From Sulfurimonas sp. (lineage in GTDB: Bacteria; Campylobacterota; Campylobacteria; Campylobacterales; Sulfurimonadaceae), in contig JAMORZ010000028.1 in assembly GCA_027063295.1 (NCBI GenBank), forward strand, positions 1-17,057: DNA of 17,057 nucleotides. Reading direction: 5' to 3'. The notes beneath the pieces were generated by a model. It had not been told where the DNA came from and made no database searches. It saw nothing but the letters and a program-made list of their open reading frames with translations. The position numbers and the translations under genes were made by a program. Each line of letters starts with the position of its first letter. Position 1 is the stretch's first letter. Of this stretch, positions 1 to 7,110 are shown piece after piece.

Positions 1-1
1 T

Positions 2-958
2 ATGAGTGAAATGAAAAAAATAAAAAACTTAAAAGAGTTTTCAACATCGGCTGACCGTTTTGAAGGTGCAAACCTTCTTTGTCCTGGTTGTGCTCACTCG
101 ATCATTGTTCGTGAAGTTTTAAATGCAACTAACGATGATTTAGTTCTTTCAGCATCAACAGGTTGTCTTGAAGTTTGTACAGCGGTTTATCCATATACTT
201 CATGGGATGCTTCTTGGATCCATATCGGTTTTGAAAATGGTTCAACTGCAGTAGCAGGTGCTGAGGCAATGTATAAAGCACTTAAAACAAAAGGTCGTTT
301 AAAGCAACCAGATCGTAACCCAAAATTCATCTCTTTTGCAGGTGATGGTGCATCTTACGATATTGGTTTTCAGTGGATTAGTGGTTGTATGGAGCGTGGA
401 CACAATATGATGCATATCGTTTTAGATAACGAAGTATATGCAAATACTGGTGGACAACGTTCATCTTCTACACCTATTGGTTCAAGTGCTACAACTTCAC
501 CAGCAGGGTCTATCTCTTATGGTGAGAAGAAAAACAAAAAAGATATGGTAGCTATCATGGCTGCTCATAACATTCCATACTCTGCACAAGTTGCTCCAAA
601 TAAATGGAAAGATATGGTTAAGAAGATCCAACACGGTATGGCAGTTGATGGTCCTGTATTTATCAATGCAGTATCACCTTGTACAACTGAGTGGAAATTT
701 GATCCAAAAGATACTATGCACCTAGCTGATCTTTCAACTGACTCTTTAGTGTTCCCACTTTATGAGATTATTGATGGTCATGAGCTAAATATCACTTACA
801 GACCTAAAAATGTAGTGCCTGTAGAGGAATACCTTGCAGCTCAAGGGCGTTTTAAACACCTTTTCAAAGATGAGTATAAACACCTTATCAAAGAGTGGCA
901 AGAGAGAGTTGATGCGAACTGGGCTTATCTAAACAGACGTGAAGAGGCTCGTGTATAG
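2..958 (+). CDS. porB: Pyruvate:ferredoxin oxidoreductase, beta subunit (TPP- and 4Fe-4S-binding)
   Basis: This is the thiamine-pyrophosphate subunit of pyruvate:ferredoxin oxidoreductase. The cytoplasmic enzyme interconverts pyruvate plus CoA with acetyl-CoA plus CO2, using ferredoxin or flavodoxin. In autotrophic Campylobacterota it can run in the carboxylating direction beside the reductive TCA cycle. The 318 residues match the usual beta-subunit size. The TPP/Mg site shows as GDGASYDIGF (about 114-123) and LDNEVYANTGGQ (141-152). Cluster cysteines fit C27 and C30 (CPGC), C55 (STGC) and C227 (SPC). The ATG lies at base 2, so its ribosome site and the upstream por genes are outside the window. 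A second in-frame ATG sits three codons on. The gene ends in TAG and is followed by a non-coding gap, so it is probably the last gene of its operon. A 2-oxoacid oxidoreductase of other substrate range is possible but less likely. Confidence 0.95.
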   Translation: MSEMKKIKNLKEFSTSADRFEGANLLCPGCAHSIIVREVLNATNDDLVLSASTGCLEVCTAVYPYTSWDASWIHIGFENGSTAVAGAEAMYKALKTKGRLKQPDRNPKFISFAGDGASYDIGFQWISGCMERGHNMMHIVLDNEVYANTGGQRSSSTPIGSSATTSPAGSISYGEKKNKKDMVAIMAAHNIPYSAQVAPNKWKDMVKKIQHGMAVDGPVFINAVSPCTTEWKFDPKDTMHLADLSTDSLVFPLYEIIDGHELNITYRPKNVVPVEEYLAAQGRFKHLFKDEYKHLIKEWQERVDANWAYLNRREEARV

Positions 959-1075
959 TCACGAAGTTCCAACTTCACCCCAAAGGGTACTTCTTTCTTG
1001 GCGTACACATCTTGCACCTTTCTCAGTTATGGCAGGCTACGGCCTAGCCTTAAACTGAGAAATGCATAATCTACA
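959..1075. repeat. Hairpin-rich, repeat-like intergenic element after porB
   Basis: This stretch looks unlike the AT-rich spacer that follows it: it is richer in G and C and densely self-complementary. A small hairpin is formed by GAAGT/ACTTC (963-967 and 972-976, loop TCCA). A larger one has a perfect 10-bp outer stem (TTTCTCAGTT at 1019-1028 with AACTGAGAAA at 1053-1062). It encloses a 6-bp inner stem (AGGCTA at 1034-1039 with TAGCCT at 1045-1050, loop CGGCC). No T-run follows, so it is not a classical intrinsic terminator, though it may still end the por transcript. The character suggests a dispersed intergenic repeat of REP/MITE type; this is inference, since only one copy lies in the window. 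Confidence 0.45.
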
Positions 1076-1174
1076 GCAAATTTGATACTTCTTTATCTCT
1101 AAGTATTTATTTTTCTTCAAAACTTTTCTTTTAATATAACTTTCTCTCTTCAATTTAGCATCAAACTTTTTCGC

Positions 1175-1201
1175 TAAAATAACCTTACTTAAAATCAAGG
1201 A
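1175..1201 (+). promoter_or_regulatory. Putative promoter -10 box and ribosome site for luxS
   Basis: A TAAAAT box (1175-1180) preceded by TTTTTCGC fits the Campylobacterota sigma-70 style, in which a T-rich stretch replaces a clear -35 box. AAGGA at 1197-1201 lies seven bases before the luxS ATG at 1209 and fixes that start. No -35 box is convincing, so the promoter part is tentative. Confidence 0.4.
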
Positions 1202-1208
1202 TATTTTT

Positions 1209-1724
1209 ATGCCGTTATTAGACTCTTTTACAGTAGATCACACTAAAATGCCAGCTCCAGCTGTGCGCAAAGCAAAAACTATGAGCTCACCAAGTGGTGA
1301 CACTATCACAGTATATGATTTGCGTTTTTACAAACCAAATGTAGATAAGATGGATGGTCGTGGCATCCACACACTTGAGCATCTCTTTGCTGGTTTTATG
1401 AGAGATCATCTTAACTCAAAAGATGTGGAGATTATTGATCTCTCACCAATGGGGTGTCGTACAGGTTTTTATATGTCGCTTCTTGGTGCTCCAAGTGAGA
1501 AAAAAGTTGCTTCAGCATGGAAAAAATCTATGGAAGATGTTTTAAAAGTAAAATCTAAAAAAGATATTCCAGAACTAAATATCTACCAATGTGGTACATA
1601 TAAGATGCATTCACTAAAAAATGCTAAAAAGATTGCAAATGATGTGTTAGCATTTAAAATAGGTGTGATGGATAATGAAAAACTTAAACTCTCAAAGAAA
1701 AAACTCAAGGAGATCAACGCATAA
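1209..1724 (+). CDS. luxS: S-ribosylhomocysteine lyase (LuxS)
   Basis: LuxS cleaves S-ribosylhomocysteine to homocysteine and 4,5-dihydroxy-2,3-pentanedione, the precursor of autoinducer-2. It is the second step of S-adenosylhomocysteine recycling, after the nucleosidase Pfs. It is a cytoplasmic metal-dependent homodimer. The 171 residues are a typical family length. Metal ligands are visible as H54 and H58 in HTLEH (54-58) and C128 in the YQCGTY segment. E57 and C83 (in MGCRTGFYM) match the catalytic residues known from the Bacillus enzyme. The last base of the stop is shared with the ATG of the next gene (TAATG), implying translational coupling to the 100-aa unknown. The lysine-rich C-terminus (about 150-168) is ordinary for a surface helix. 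The identification is secure; whether AI-2 acts as a signal here cannot be told from sequence. Confidence 0.97.
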   Translation: MPLLDSFTVDHTKMPAPAVRKAKTMSSPSGDTITVYDLRFYKPNVDKMDGRGIHTLEHLFAGFMRDHLNSKDVEIIDLSPMGCRTGFYMSLLGAPSEKKVASAWKKSMEDVLKVKSKKDIPELNIYQCGTYKMHSLKNAKKIANDVLAFKIGVMDNEKLKLSKKKLKEINA

Positions 1725-2026
1725 TGTTAGTACTAGTACCAATGGACTCTGAAGAGGTTCAAGAAGCACAGATTACAAAAGTGCTAGAAGCAAAAAAATG
1801 GGCTCAGCTTCGCATAGAAGAGGGTGAGTTAGTAGAAGTGCTTCACTCAGACACCTTTGATGGTTTTGAGAACTGGAGTGAAGCTGTTGTGGTGTGCAGT
1901 GATTCTGAGCCAGTGATGCAGTTTATGGAGATGTCGATGATAGTACTTGTTGCACATACTCAAAAAACTATCGATGATATTGTAGAAGCTTATCTATTTA
2001 GAGAACTTCACGATTTGGCATACTAA
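1724..2026 (+). CDS. Conserved-looking hypothetical protein, 100 aa, in luxS operon (possibly NifX-like fold)
   Basis: I do not recognise a characterised family with confidence. The protein is acidic and has no signal peptide or membrane segment. It alternates short hydrophobic strands (LVLVPMD at the start, EAVVVC near 55, MIVLVAH near 75) with helices. That pattern resembles the small alpha/beta fold of NifX/dinitrogenase-cofactor proteins: a strand, a short 'AKKWAQLRIEEGE' strand pair, and a late hydrophobic strand followed by a helix. The C-terminal part (IDDIVEAYLFRELHDL) looks like a conserved helix. The ATG overlaps the luxS stop by one base, and nine bases separate the stop from the next gene, so it is cotranscribed with luxS and the 163-aa unknown. 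The fold suggestion is inference only; no cofactor role is claimed. Confidence 0.8.
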   Translation: MLVLVPMDSEEVQEAQITKVLEAKKWAQLRIEEGELVEVLHSDTFDGFENWSEAVVVCSDSEPVMQFMEMSMIVLVAHTQKTIDDIVEAYLFRELHDLAY

Positions 2027-2035
2027 GGTAGCAGT

Positions 2036-2527
2036 GTGGATCTCTCCCAGTTTTTAGAACTTTTTAACCCATATCCTGGCAATAGCTATTTGCAGATAAC
2101 AGATAAAGTTGATGCAACAACAGATGAACTTTACAAACTTATGGAGAGTGTTGATGGAGTGCTTAATCTTGTTATCTACTCTGATAGTAAAGAGGATCTC
2201 AAAGAGAGATACCCTAATGCAAAGATACAATATATTGATTCTCTCACAAAACCATTCAAAGCACTTCCTAGAACCAACGATATAGTAATATTTAAAGATG
2301 TTTTTCATAAGCATACCAATAAAAAAGGGATTTTAAAGATCGCTTATACCACTTTGGCAAATGCTGCAGAGATTGTGATTATGCAGCAACAAGGCAGTGC
2401 AGATGTAGATGAGATTCTTTCTATGTTAGAGGCAAATGAGTTTCGCTCACAAAATCAGATAGATTTGCTTGAAGGATACGACCTTGTAATGGCAAAAAAA
2501 CTTCATATGTGGGGTAATGGTCTTTAG
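2036..2527 (+). CDS. Conserved-looking hypothetical protein, 163 aa, C-terminal half methyltransferase-like
   Basis: The protein starts with GTG at 2036, with AAGG (2025-2028) seven bases upstream; the reading begins MDLSQFL. There is no signal peptide, so it is probably cytoplasmic. The N-terminal part carries FNPYPGNSYLQI, and a strand-like VLNLVIYSD follows near 42-50. The centre has NDIVIFKDVFHKH followed by an amphipathic helix and a strand (EIVIMQQQG), then a helix (VDEILSMLEANEF) and a C-terminal LVMAKKLHMWGNGL. This order resembles the second half of class I S-adenosylmethionine methyltransferases, but the glycine-rich SAM-binding loop is not evident. A degenerate or very divergent member is therefore possible. 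The link with luxS, which processes a product of SAM-dependent methylation, is suggestive but unproven. It is the last gene of the luxS group. Confidence 0.8.
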   Translation: MDLSQFLELFNPYPGNSYLQITDKVDATTDELYKLMESVDGVLNLVIYSDSKEDLKERYPNAKIQYIDSLTKPFKALPRTNDIVIFKDVFHKHTNKKGILKIAYTTLANAAEIVIMQQQGSADVDEILSMLEANEFRSQNQIDLLEGYDLVMAKKLHMWGNGL

Positions 2528-2555
2528 TGGTTCACATTTTGTTTTGAAAGTGTGG

Positions 2556-2579
2556 TAAAATTGCAAAAATTATCAGGAG
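2556..2579 (+). promoter_or_regulatory. Possible -10 box and ribosome site for the 52-aa protein gene
   Basis: TAAAAT at 2556-2561, with TGTGG just before it, could be an extended -10 box. AGGAG at 2575-2579 lies six bases before the ATG at 2586 and is a strong ribosome site. The ribosome site is clear; the promoter is tentative, and read-through from the luxS group is possible. Confidence 0.4.
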
Positions 2580-2585
2580 TAACAG

Positions 2586-2744
2586 ATGGCACAAGTTCCA
2601 GAAAATATAGGATGTTTAAATGAAGAGTGTATCGCTAAAGATGAGTGTAAACGTCAAGTGATCGCTAAAAACGGTACAGCAGTAGAGATCAAAGAATTTG
2701 GTGGTACAGCTACAAAAAAATGTGGTAAATTTCTACAAAAATAG
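2586..2744 (+). CDS. Small four-cysteine protein, 52 aa, function unknown
   Basis: This short gene reads MAQVPENIGCLNEECIAK at the N-terminus, has a good AGGAG ribosome site, and its stop abuts the ATG of the lipoprotein gene with no gap (TAGATG). The four cysteines are C10, C15, C21 and C46, spaced C-x4-C-x5-C-x24-C, which would suit an iron-sulfur cluster or a zinc site. There is no signal peptide, so a cytoplasmic reducing environment is expected and disulfides are less likely. The C-terminal half is lysine-rich with a TKKCGKFLQK ending. The tight packing, the ribosome site and the regular cysteine spacing argue that it is real. I do not know its function. It is probably cotranscribed with the lipoprotein gene and nfo. 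Confidence 0.75.
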   Translation: MAQVPENIGCLNEECIAKDECKRQVIAKNGTAVEIKEFGGTATKKCGKFLQK

Positions 2745-3212
2745 ATGAGATATCTTCTTCTTGTTTTTGTACTACTTTTTATTGGATGTAGTACAAAAAC
2801 ATATCAATCTTCAGATCCAAAATTAATCACAATAAAAACAAAAAAATTCAGATATTCAGATCTTGGTTATCTTAAACGCAGTGGTGATGCAGTTTCAATA
2901 GAGCTCTTTAGTGCTGGTCAGATGATTCAAAAAATAGAAATAAATCATCTTGTGTGTGTTCAAGAGGGGTGTATGAGTAAAAGTCGATTCAATCAAGAGT
3001 TTTTGGATAAAAGTTACCCTGATGAGATCTTGAAAAATATTATATTAAAAAAACCTATATTTCATAAAAATGAGTATAGAGAAATTAATACTGGATTTAA
3101 ACAGAAAATACAAGATAACAATGTTGATATAATCTATAAAGTAACACCTAAAAGTGTTTATTTTAAAGATAAAAAGAATCATATACTATTTAAGATGAAG
3201 GATATAAACTAA
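2745..3212 (+). CDS. Putative lipoprotein, 155 aa
   Basis: The N-terminus is a short lipoprotein signal: a hydrophobic stretch from residue 3 to 13 and a lipobox LFIGC with the acylated cysteine at C15. The mature protein would therefore be lipid-anchored, facing the periplasm or in the outer membrane. It is basic and AT-rich in coding, especially in the second half. A C71-x4-C76 pair (LVCVQEGCMSK) could form a disulfide in the periplasm. I recognise no catalytic motif. The ATG at 2745 follows directly on the stop of the 52-aa gene. Its own TAA overlaps the nfo ATG by one base, so the three genes are very likely one transcript. A role in the envelope is inferred from the signal only. Confidence 0.85.
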   Translation: MRYLLLVFVLLFIGCSTKTYQSSDPKLITIKTKKFRYSDLGYLKRSGDAVSIELFSAGQMIQKIEINHLVCVQEGCMSKSRFNQEFLDKSYPDEILKNIILKKPIFHKNEYREINTGFKQKIQDNNVDIIYKVTPKSVYFKDKKNHILFKMKDIN

Positions 3213-4099
3213 TGGCAAAATTTGTTGGAGCACATACAAGTGCAAGTGGTGGTGTACAAAATGCAGCGATCAATGCAAAAGAGATAGGGGCAAAAGCATT
3301 TGCTCTTTTTACAAAAAACCAAAAAAGATGGGATGCCAAACCGCTTGAGACAAAAACTATAGATGCTTTTAAGAAAGCACTTGATGATGCAGGGATACTT
3401 CCAAAACATGTGCTTCCGCATGATAGTTATCTTATAAACCTTGGACATCCTGAGGAGGAGAAGCTTCTAAAAAGCAGATCTGCGTTTATTGATGAGCTTG
3501 AACGTTGTGCCATCTTGGGGTTAGATAGACTCAACTTTCACCCAGGAAGCCACCTTGTGAAGATGACTAAAAAACAAAAAGAGGATATTGAGCTTGTAAC
3601 TCAGGCTGAAAACCATTGTCTTAATGTGATAGCAGAGTCGATAAACATCGCTCTTGATAAAACGCAGGGTGTCAAAGCTGTGATAGAAAACACAGCAGGT
3701 CAAGGGAGTAACCTTGGGTATAAGTTTGAACACTTGGCTTACATTATAGAGAGAGTGGAAGATAAAAGTCGTGTGGGTGTGTGTATAGATACTTGCCATA
3801 TGTTTACAGCAGGATATGATATACGAACTCGTGAGGCATACGATGCTACTTGGGCTGCGTTTGATGAGATTGTGGGGTTTGAGTACCTTAGTGGTATGCA
3901 TATAAATGATTCTAAACCACCACTTGGAAGCAGGGTAGATAGACATCATTCTTTGGGTGAGGGTGAGATTGGGCTTGATGCATTTAGGTTTATAATGAAT
4001 GATGATAGAATGGATGATATACCATTAGTGTTAGAGACGATAGATGAGACGATTTGGAAACAAGAGATAGAACTTTTATACTCATTTGTGAATAATTAA
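3212..4099 (+). CDS. nfo: Deoxyribonuclease IV / apurinic endonuclease (endonuclease IV)
   Basis: Endonuclease IV cuts DNA 5' of abasic sites and removes blocked 3' ends during base excision repair. The 295 residues are close to the 280-300 usual for the family, and the TIM-barrel with three zinc ions is well supported. Probable metal ligands are H70 (LPHDSY), H110 (NFHPG), E159 (VIENTAG), D193 and H196 (CIDTCHMF), H230 (GMHINDSK), D243 and H245 (DRHHSLGEG), and E275 (LVLETI). The N-terminal GAHTSASGG matches the family's first strand. All key residues are present, so the enzyme should be active. The start overlaps the lipoprotein stop (TAATG). The gene is probably last in this group, since a short spacer with a promoter-like box follows. 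Confidence 0.97.
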   Translation: MAKFVGAHTSASGGVQNAAINAKEIGAKAFALFTKNQKRWDAKPLETKTIDAFKKALDDAGILPKHVLPHDSYLINLGHPEEEKLLKSRSAFIDELERCAILGLDRLNFHPGSHLVKMTKKQKEDIELVTQAENHCLNVIAESINIALDKTQGVKAVIENTAGQGSNLGYKFEHLAYIIERVEDKSRVGVCIDTCHMFTAGYDIRTREAYDATWAAFDEIVGFEYLSGMHINDSKPPLGSRVDRHHSLGEGEIGLDAFRFIMNDDRMDDIPLVLETIDETIWKQEIELLYSFVNN

Positions 4100-4105
4100 G
4101 GTTTG

Positions 4106-4138
4106 TTTTTGTAAGATAGCCTACTTAACTTTGGAGAG
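4106..4138 (+). promoter_or_regulatory. Putative promoter and ribosome site for the FadL-type gene
   Basis: TTTTTG (4106-4111) followed directly by TAAGAT (4112-4117) resembles the Campylobacterota extended -10 pattern. GGAGAG (4133-4138) sits five bases before the ATG at 4144. That spacing argues for the ATG and against the GTG at 4138, which lies inside the ribosome site. Confidence 0.4.
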
Positions 4139-4143
4139 TGATT

Positions 4144-5316
4144 ATGAAAAGAATTGTTTTATCATCTATTGTCGCTAGTACAGTTTTACTGGCTGGTGGG
4201 TACAAGATACCTGAAAACTCGGCAAATGCATTAGCCCTTGGTGCTGCAAATGTAGCACACAACCATAATTCTGCAGATGCTGCGTTTTACAATCCTGCTA
4301 AGATGGTTTTTATGTCTGATGAGAATCATATAGATGTGAACTTAATGTATGTAGGGCTTGATAATATTAGTTATAAAAGCACAGATGGAAGTGTTGATGA
4401 AAGTTCAGAATCTGAAAATTTTATTATACCTTCATTTCATTATGTATCTGAAAAATTTGATAATTCTCGTGCAAGAGTAGGTGTGAGTATTGTCTCACCT
4501 GGAGGATTGTCTAAAAGATGGGATGGAACATTAGGTAGTCAAAAAGCAAAAGAGTTTACACTCCAAACAGTAGAAGTGAATCCTACTGCTGCATTTGAGA
4601 TTTCAAAAGATTTTGGCTTTGCAGTTGGTTTGAGAATAGTTCACTCCAAAGGAATAGTGAAAAATGCTTACTATGATATGGAGGGTGATGGACTAGATTT
4701 TGGTTATAATCTAGCGCTTGCTTATCAACCTGTAAAAGAACTTGAAATTGGCATTACGTATCGTTCTAAAATTGATTTAAATCTCGATGGTGATACATCA
4801 AGAGTTGTGGCAGGGCTGACAAACTCAGATGCAAGTGTAAGTGTTCCACTCCCTGGGGCACTAAATGTTGCACTTGCATATACGCTTCCAACTGAAACAA
4901 CTATTGAGTTTGTGTATGAGAGAACATATTGGTCGGCTTATAGTGAGCTTGATTTTGATTTTACAGATCCTGTAACAAATGTTGTTTTAGGTAATCCTAT
5001 CGAAAAAGATTGGAGTGACTCCAGCAGCTATCGTTTAGGTGTAACACAAAAACTTGATACACTCACTCTTATGGGTGGTGTAGTGATAGATGAATCACCA
5101 GTACCAGAGAAAACACTAGGTTTTGAACTGCCAGATACTGATTCTGTTGCACTTTCTTTAGGCGCTAGATATGCGATCGATAAAAATATAGATATAGCAC
5201 TCTCGGCACTTTATTCCATGCATGATGAAAGAGATGTTAAAAACAGTTCTTTAGATGGTGAGTTTAGTGGTGGAGATGTGTTGATGATCTCTGCAGGTGT
5301 TGGATATAGATTTTAG
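4144..5316 (+). CDS. FadL/OmpP1/TodX-family outer-membrane transport protein
   Basis: This is a beta-barrel of the FadL family, whose members let long-chain fatty acids or other hydrophobic compounds cross the outer membrane. From the ATG at 4144 the protein has 390 residues. A Sec signal peptide spans about residues 1-18 (MKRIVLSS then a hydrophobic core ending LLAGG). The family hallmark follows as ADAAFYNPAKM, with NPA at 50-52. Repeated amphipathic strands run through the rest, and the chain ends in GVGYRF, whose terminal phenylalanine is typical of proteins inserted by the Bam machinery. It is somewhat shorter than the E. coli protein. A start at GTG 4138 would add two residues but leaves no room for a ribosome site. 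The substrate cannot be told from sequence. The AAA+ ATPase gene begins nine bases after the stop, so the two may be cotranscribed. Confidence 0.9.
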   Translation: MKRIVLSSIVASTVLLAGGYKIPENSANALALGAANVAHNHNSADAAFYNPAKMVFMSDENHIDVNLMYVGLDNISYKSTDGSVDESSESENFIIPSFHYVSEKFDNSRARVGVSIVSPGGLSKRWDGTLGSQKAKEFTLQTVEVNPTAAFEISKDFGFAVGLRIVHSKGIVKNAYYDMEGDGLDFGYNLALAYQPVKELEIGITYRSKIDLNLDGDTSRVVAGLTNSDASVSVPLPGALNVALAYTLPTETTIEFVYERTYWSAYSELDFDFTDPVTNVVLGNPIEKDWSDSSSYRLGVTQKLDTLTLMGGVVIDESPVPEKTLGFELPDTDSVALSLGARYAIDKNIDIALSALYSMHDERDVKNSSLDGEFSGGDVLMISAGVGYRF

Positions 5317-5325
5317 GTGGACTAA

Positions 5326-7062
5326 TTGAAAGCATTGGTTGATTTTATATCTGCAAAAGATATTCAAAAAAGTATAATCTATGAGCATCTAAAGTGTACA
5401 AAAAAAGAAGCTGAGATACTACGGTATCTAGCTTCAAAATTTGTTGATGGTCAAGATGATTTACTTGTTATTGAGCTACTTCAAGATCTTTATGATACAC
5501 AAAATTATAGTTATCTTGAACATCTTAAAGAGATTAAAAACTTGTTAGAGCTTGGATGGCTACATCAACAAAGCTTTACACCACTGAAGATTTCAGAGGT
5601 GACTCCACTTGAACTTCTCAACACTGCAGTTGGACTTACCCCTTCATGCTTAAAACTTTTACAAGATGGATCACTTGATCTTGATCTGCCTGAAGTGAAA
5701 CCTTATGGGGATCATCTGGAATATCTGCAAGATCAGTTTTTTCGTATAGAATTGTACCAGAAGATGAGCCTTATTCGTCAAAACGTACATGAACACTCTT
5801 TGGGGATCGGGCGTGTACAAAATAAGCTCAAACTTTTAGAAAAACGTATAGAGGAGAGAGTTGAGCAAACAGAAGAATCACTAGTGCTTGATAAATTTTT
5901 TAAACAAAAAAAGATGAACAACTATGAGCAGGTGATTTTTATTGCTCTGCTTCGTGAGGAGTACTCAGCTTCTGAGACATCACTGAGAGAGATGAACTCA
6001 CTTATAGATCTGATCTCAGTAGATGAGTATGAGAGGATTAAAAATCGCTCTTTACTTGAAGATGGCTCAAACCTTTTGAGCAATGGGATCATAGATTATG
6101 AGGAGATGCTTAACCCTTTTGGTGGAATCTCTCGCTCTTTTTACATTATAGATGAGGTGCTGCAAAGTATTATCCACCCACAAAAACGCAAAAAAGTAAC
6201 AAGACTCAAACTTGGAGCACTTATTGAGGAGCAAGATATATTTGAGTTGATAGACTCTGAAACCTCACTTGAAGATGTAGTGCTCAATGACAAAACAAAA
6301 GAGGTTTTACAAAATCTGATGAAACAGGTAGATAAAGAGGTGATTAACCGACTTGTTGAGTGGGGTGTAAAAGATAAGAAAAGTGGTATCGATGCTAGAA
6401 TCATCTTTTATGGTGCTCCAGGTACAGGAAAGACGATGACAGCATATTCACTTGCTAAATCACTCAAGCGCCAAGTGCTTGCGTTTGATTGTTCTAAAAT
6501 ACTCTCAATGTATGTGGGTGAGAGTGAGAAAAATGTTCGCAAGATCTTTGATACCTTTTATGAATTGAGTGAGAAAACCAAAACAGAGCCTATACTTCTG
6601 CTCAACGAAGCAGATCAGTTTTTAGGTGCTAGAAGCAGTGGTAATATTACAGGCTCAGACCAGATGCACAACCAGATGCAAAATATCTTTCTGGAACAGA
6701 TCGAGAATTTCAAAGGGATGCTCATAGCTACAACCAATCTTCTTGAAAATATTGACAAAGCATTTTCTCGACGATTTAACTATAAGATAGAGTTTAAAAA
6801 GCCAGATAGAGCACAAAGGGTATTATTATGGCAAAAGATGCTTCCAAAAGATGCTCCGTATGAAGATGGATTTGATGTAGAAAAACTCGCAGAACACTCT
6901 CTAACAGGTGGACAGATCAACCTGATAGTAAAAAACACTGCATATAAAGTAGCTGTAAGAAAGGAACCCCTTTTTAGATTGCAAGATTTTATCAGTGAGA
7001 TAGCACGAGAGAAGGATGCCAACTTTGATAGCGAGAAGTCTATGGGGTTTTTAAACAACTAA
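5326..7062 (+). CDS. AAA+ family ATPase with long N-terminal region (SpoVK/Cdc48-like ATPase domain)
   Basis: The 578-residue protein starts with TTG at 5326, five bases after AGGTGG (5315-5320). Residues 1 to about 340 are helical and charged with no recognised domain; a coiled-coil-like stretch lies near 160-185. The C-terminal AAA+ module (about 355-560) has Walker A GAPGTGKT (363-370), a pore-loop-like MYVGESEKN (395-403), Walker B as ILLLNEADQ (423-431), sensor 1 in ATTN (468-471) and probable arginine fingers in FSRRF (480-484). The first acidic Walker B residue is Asn (N427), while E428 remains; to my knowledge this variant occurs in related bacterial AAA proteins. A substrate-remodelling or unfolding role is expected from the family. 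The target is unknown, and the FadL-type neighbour gives no clear clue. No transmembrane segment is seen. Confidence 0.88.
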   Translation: MKALVDFISAKDIQKSIIYEHLKCTKKEAEILRYLASKFVDGQDDLLVIELLQDLYDTQNYSYLEHLKEIKNLLELGWLHQQSFTPLKISEVTPLELLNTAVGLTPSCLKLLQDGSLDLDLPEVKPYGDHLEYLQDQFFRIELYQKMSLIRQNVHEHSLGIGRVQNKLKLLEKRIEERVEQTEESLVLDKFFKQKKMNNYEQVIFIALLREEYSASETSLREMNSLIDLISVDEYERIKNRSLLEDGSNLLSNGIIDYEEMLNPFGGISRSFYIIDEVLQSIIHPQKRKKVTRLKLGALIEEQDIFELIDSETSLEDVVLNDKTKEVLQNLMKQVDKEVINRLVEWGVKDKKSGIDARIIFYGAPGTGKTMTAYSLAKSLKRQVLAFDCSKILSMYVGESEKNVRKIFDTFYELSEKTKTEPILLLNEADQFLGARSSGNITGSDQMHNQMQNIFLEQIENFKGMLIATTNLLENIDKAFSRRFNYKIEFKKPDRAQRVLLWQKMLPKDAPYEDGFDVEKLAEHSLTGGQINLIVKNTAYKVAVRKEPLFRLQDFISEIAREKDANFDSEKSMGFLNN

Positions 7063-7075
7063 AAGGGTATCGTGG

Positions 7076-7081
7076 TATAAT
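7076..7081 (+). promoter_or_regulatory. Putative -10 box upstream of pglB
   Basis: TATAAT at 7076-7081 is a consensus -10 box and is preceded by TGG, giving an extended form. It lies in the 48-base gap between the ATPase stop and the pglB ATG and would start a transcript about 25 bases before that ATG. The ribosome site (GGATAA, 7103-7108) is weak. This would be the promoter for the pglB-galU-pgi-ugd operon. Confidence 0.5.
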
Positions 7082-7110
7082 CTAGATTATATTTTATATG
7101 ATGGATAACA

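Noticed and set aside
1019..1062. Classical intrinsic terminator for porB
   Set aside because: The hairpin is strong but no T-run follows (next bases are TGCATAATC), so it is described as a structured repeat-like element instead.
3521..3949. 142-codon open frame on the - strand inside nfo
   Set aside because: It lies wholly within a well-supported gene with intact catalytic residues; its product is rich in H, T, S and I with no family features, as expected for a shadow frame.
4138..4143. GTG start for the FadL-type protein
   Set aside because: The GTG lies inside the GGAGAG ribosome site; the ATG at 4144 has correct spacing and a good signal peptide start.
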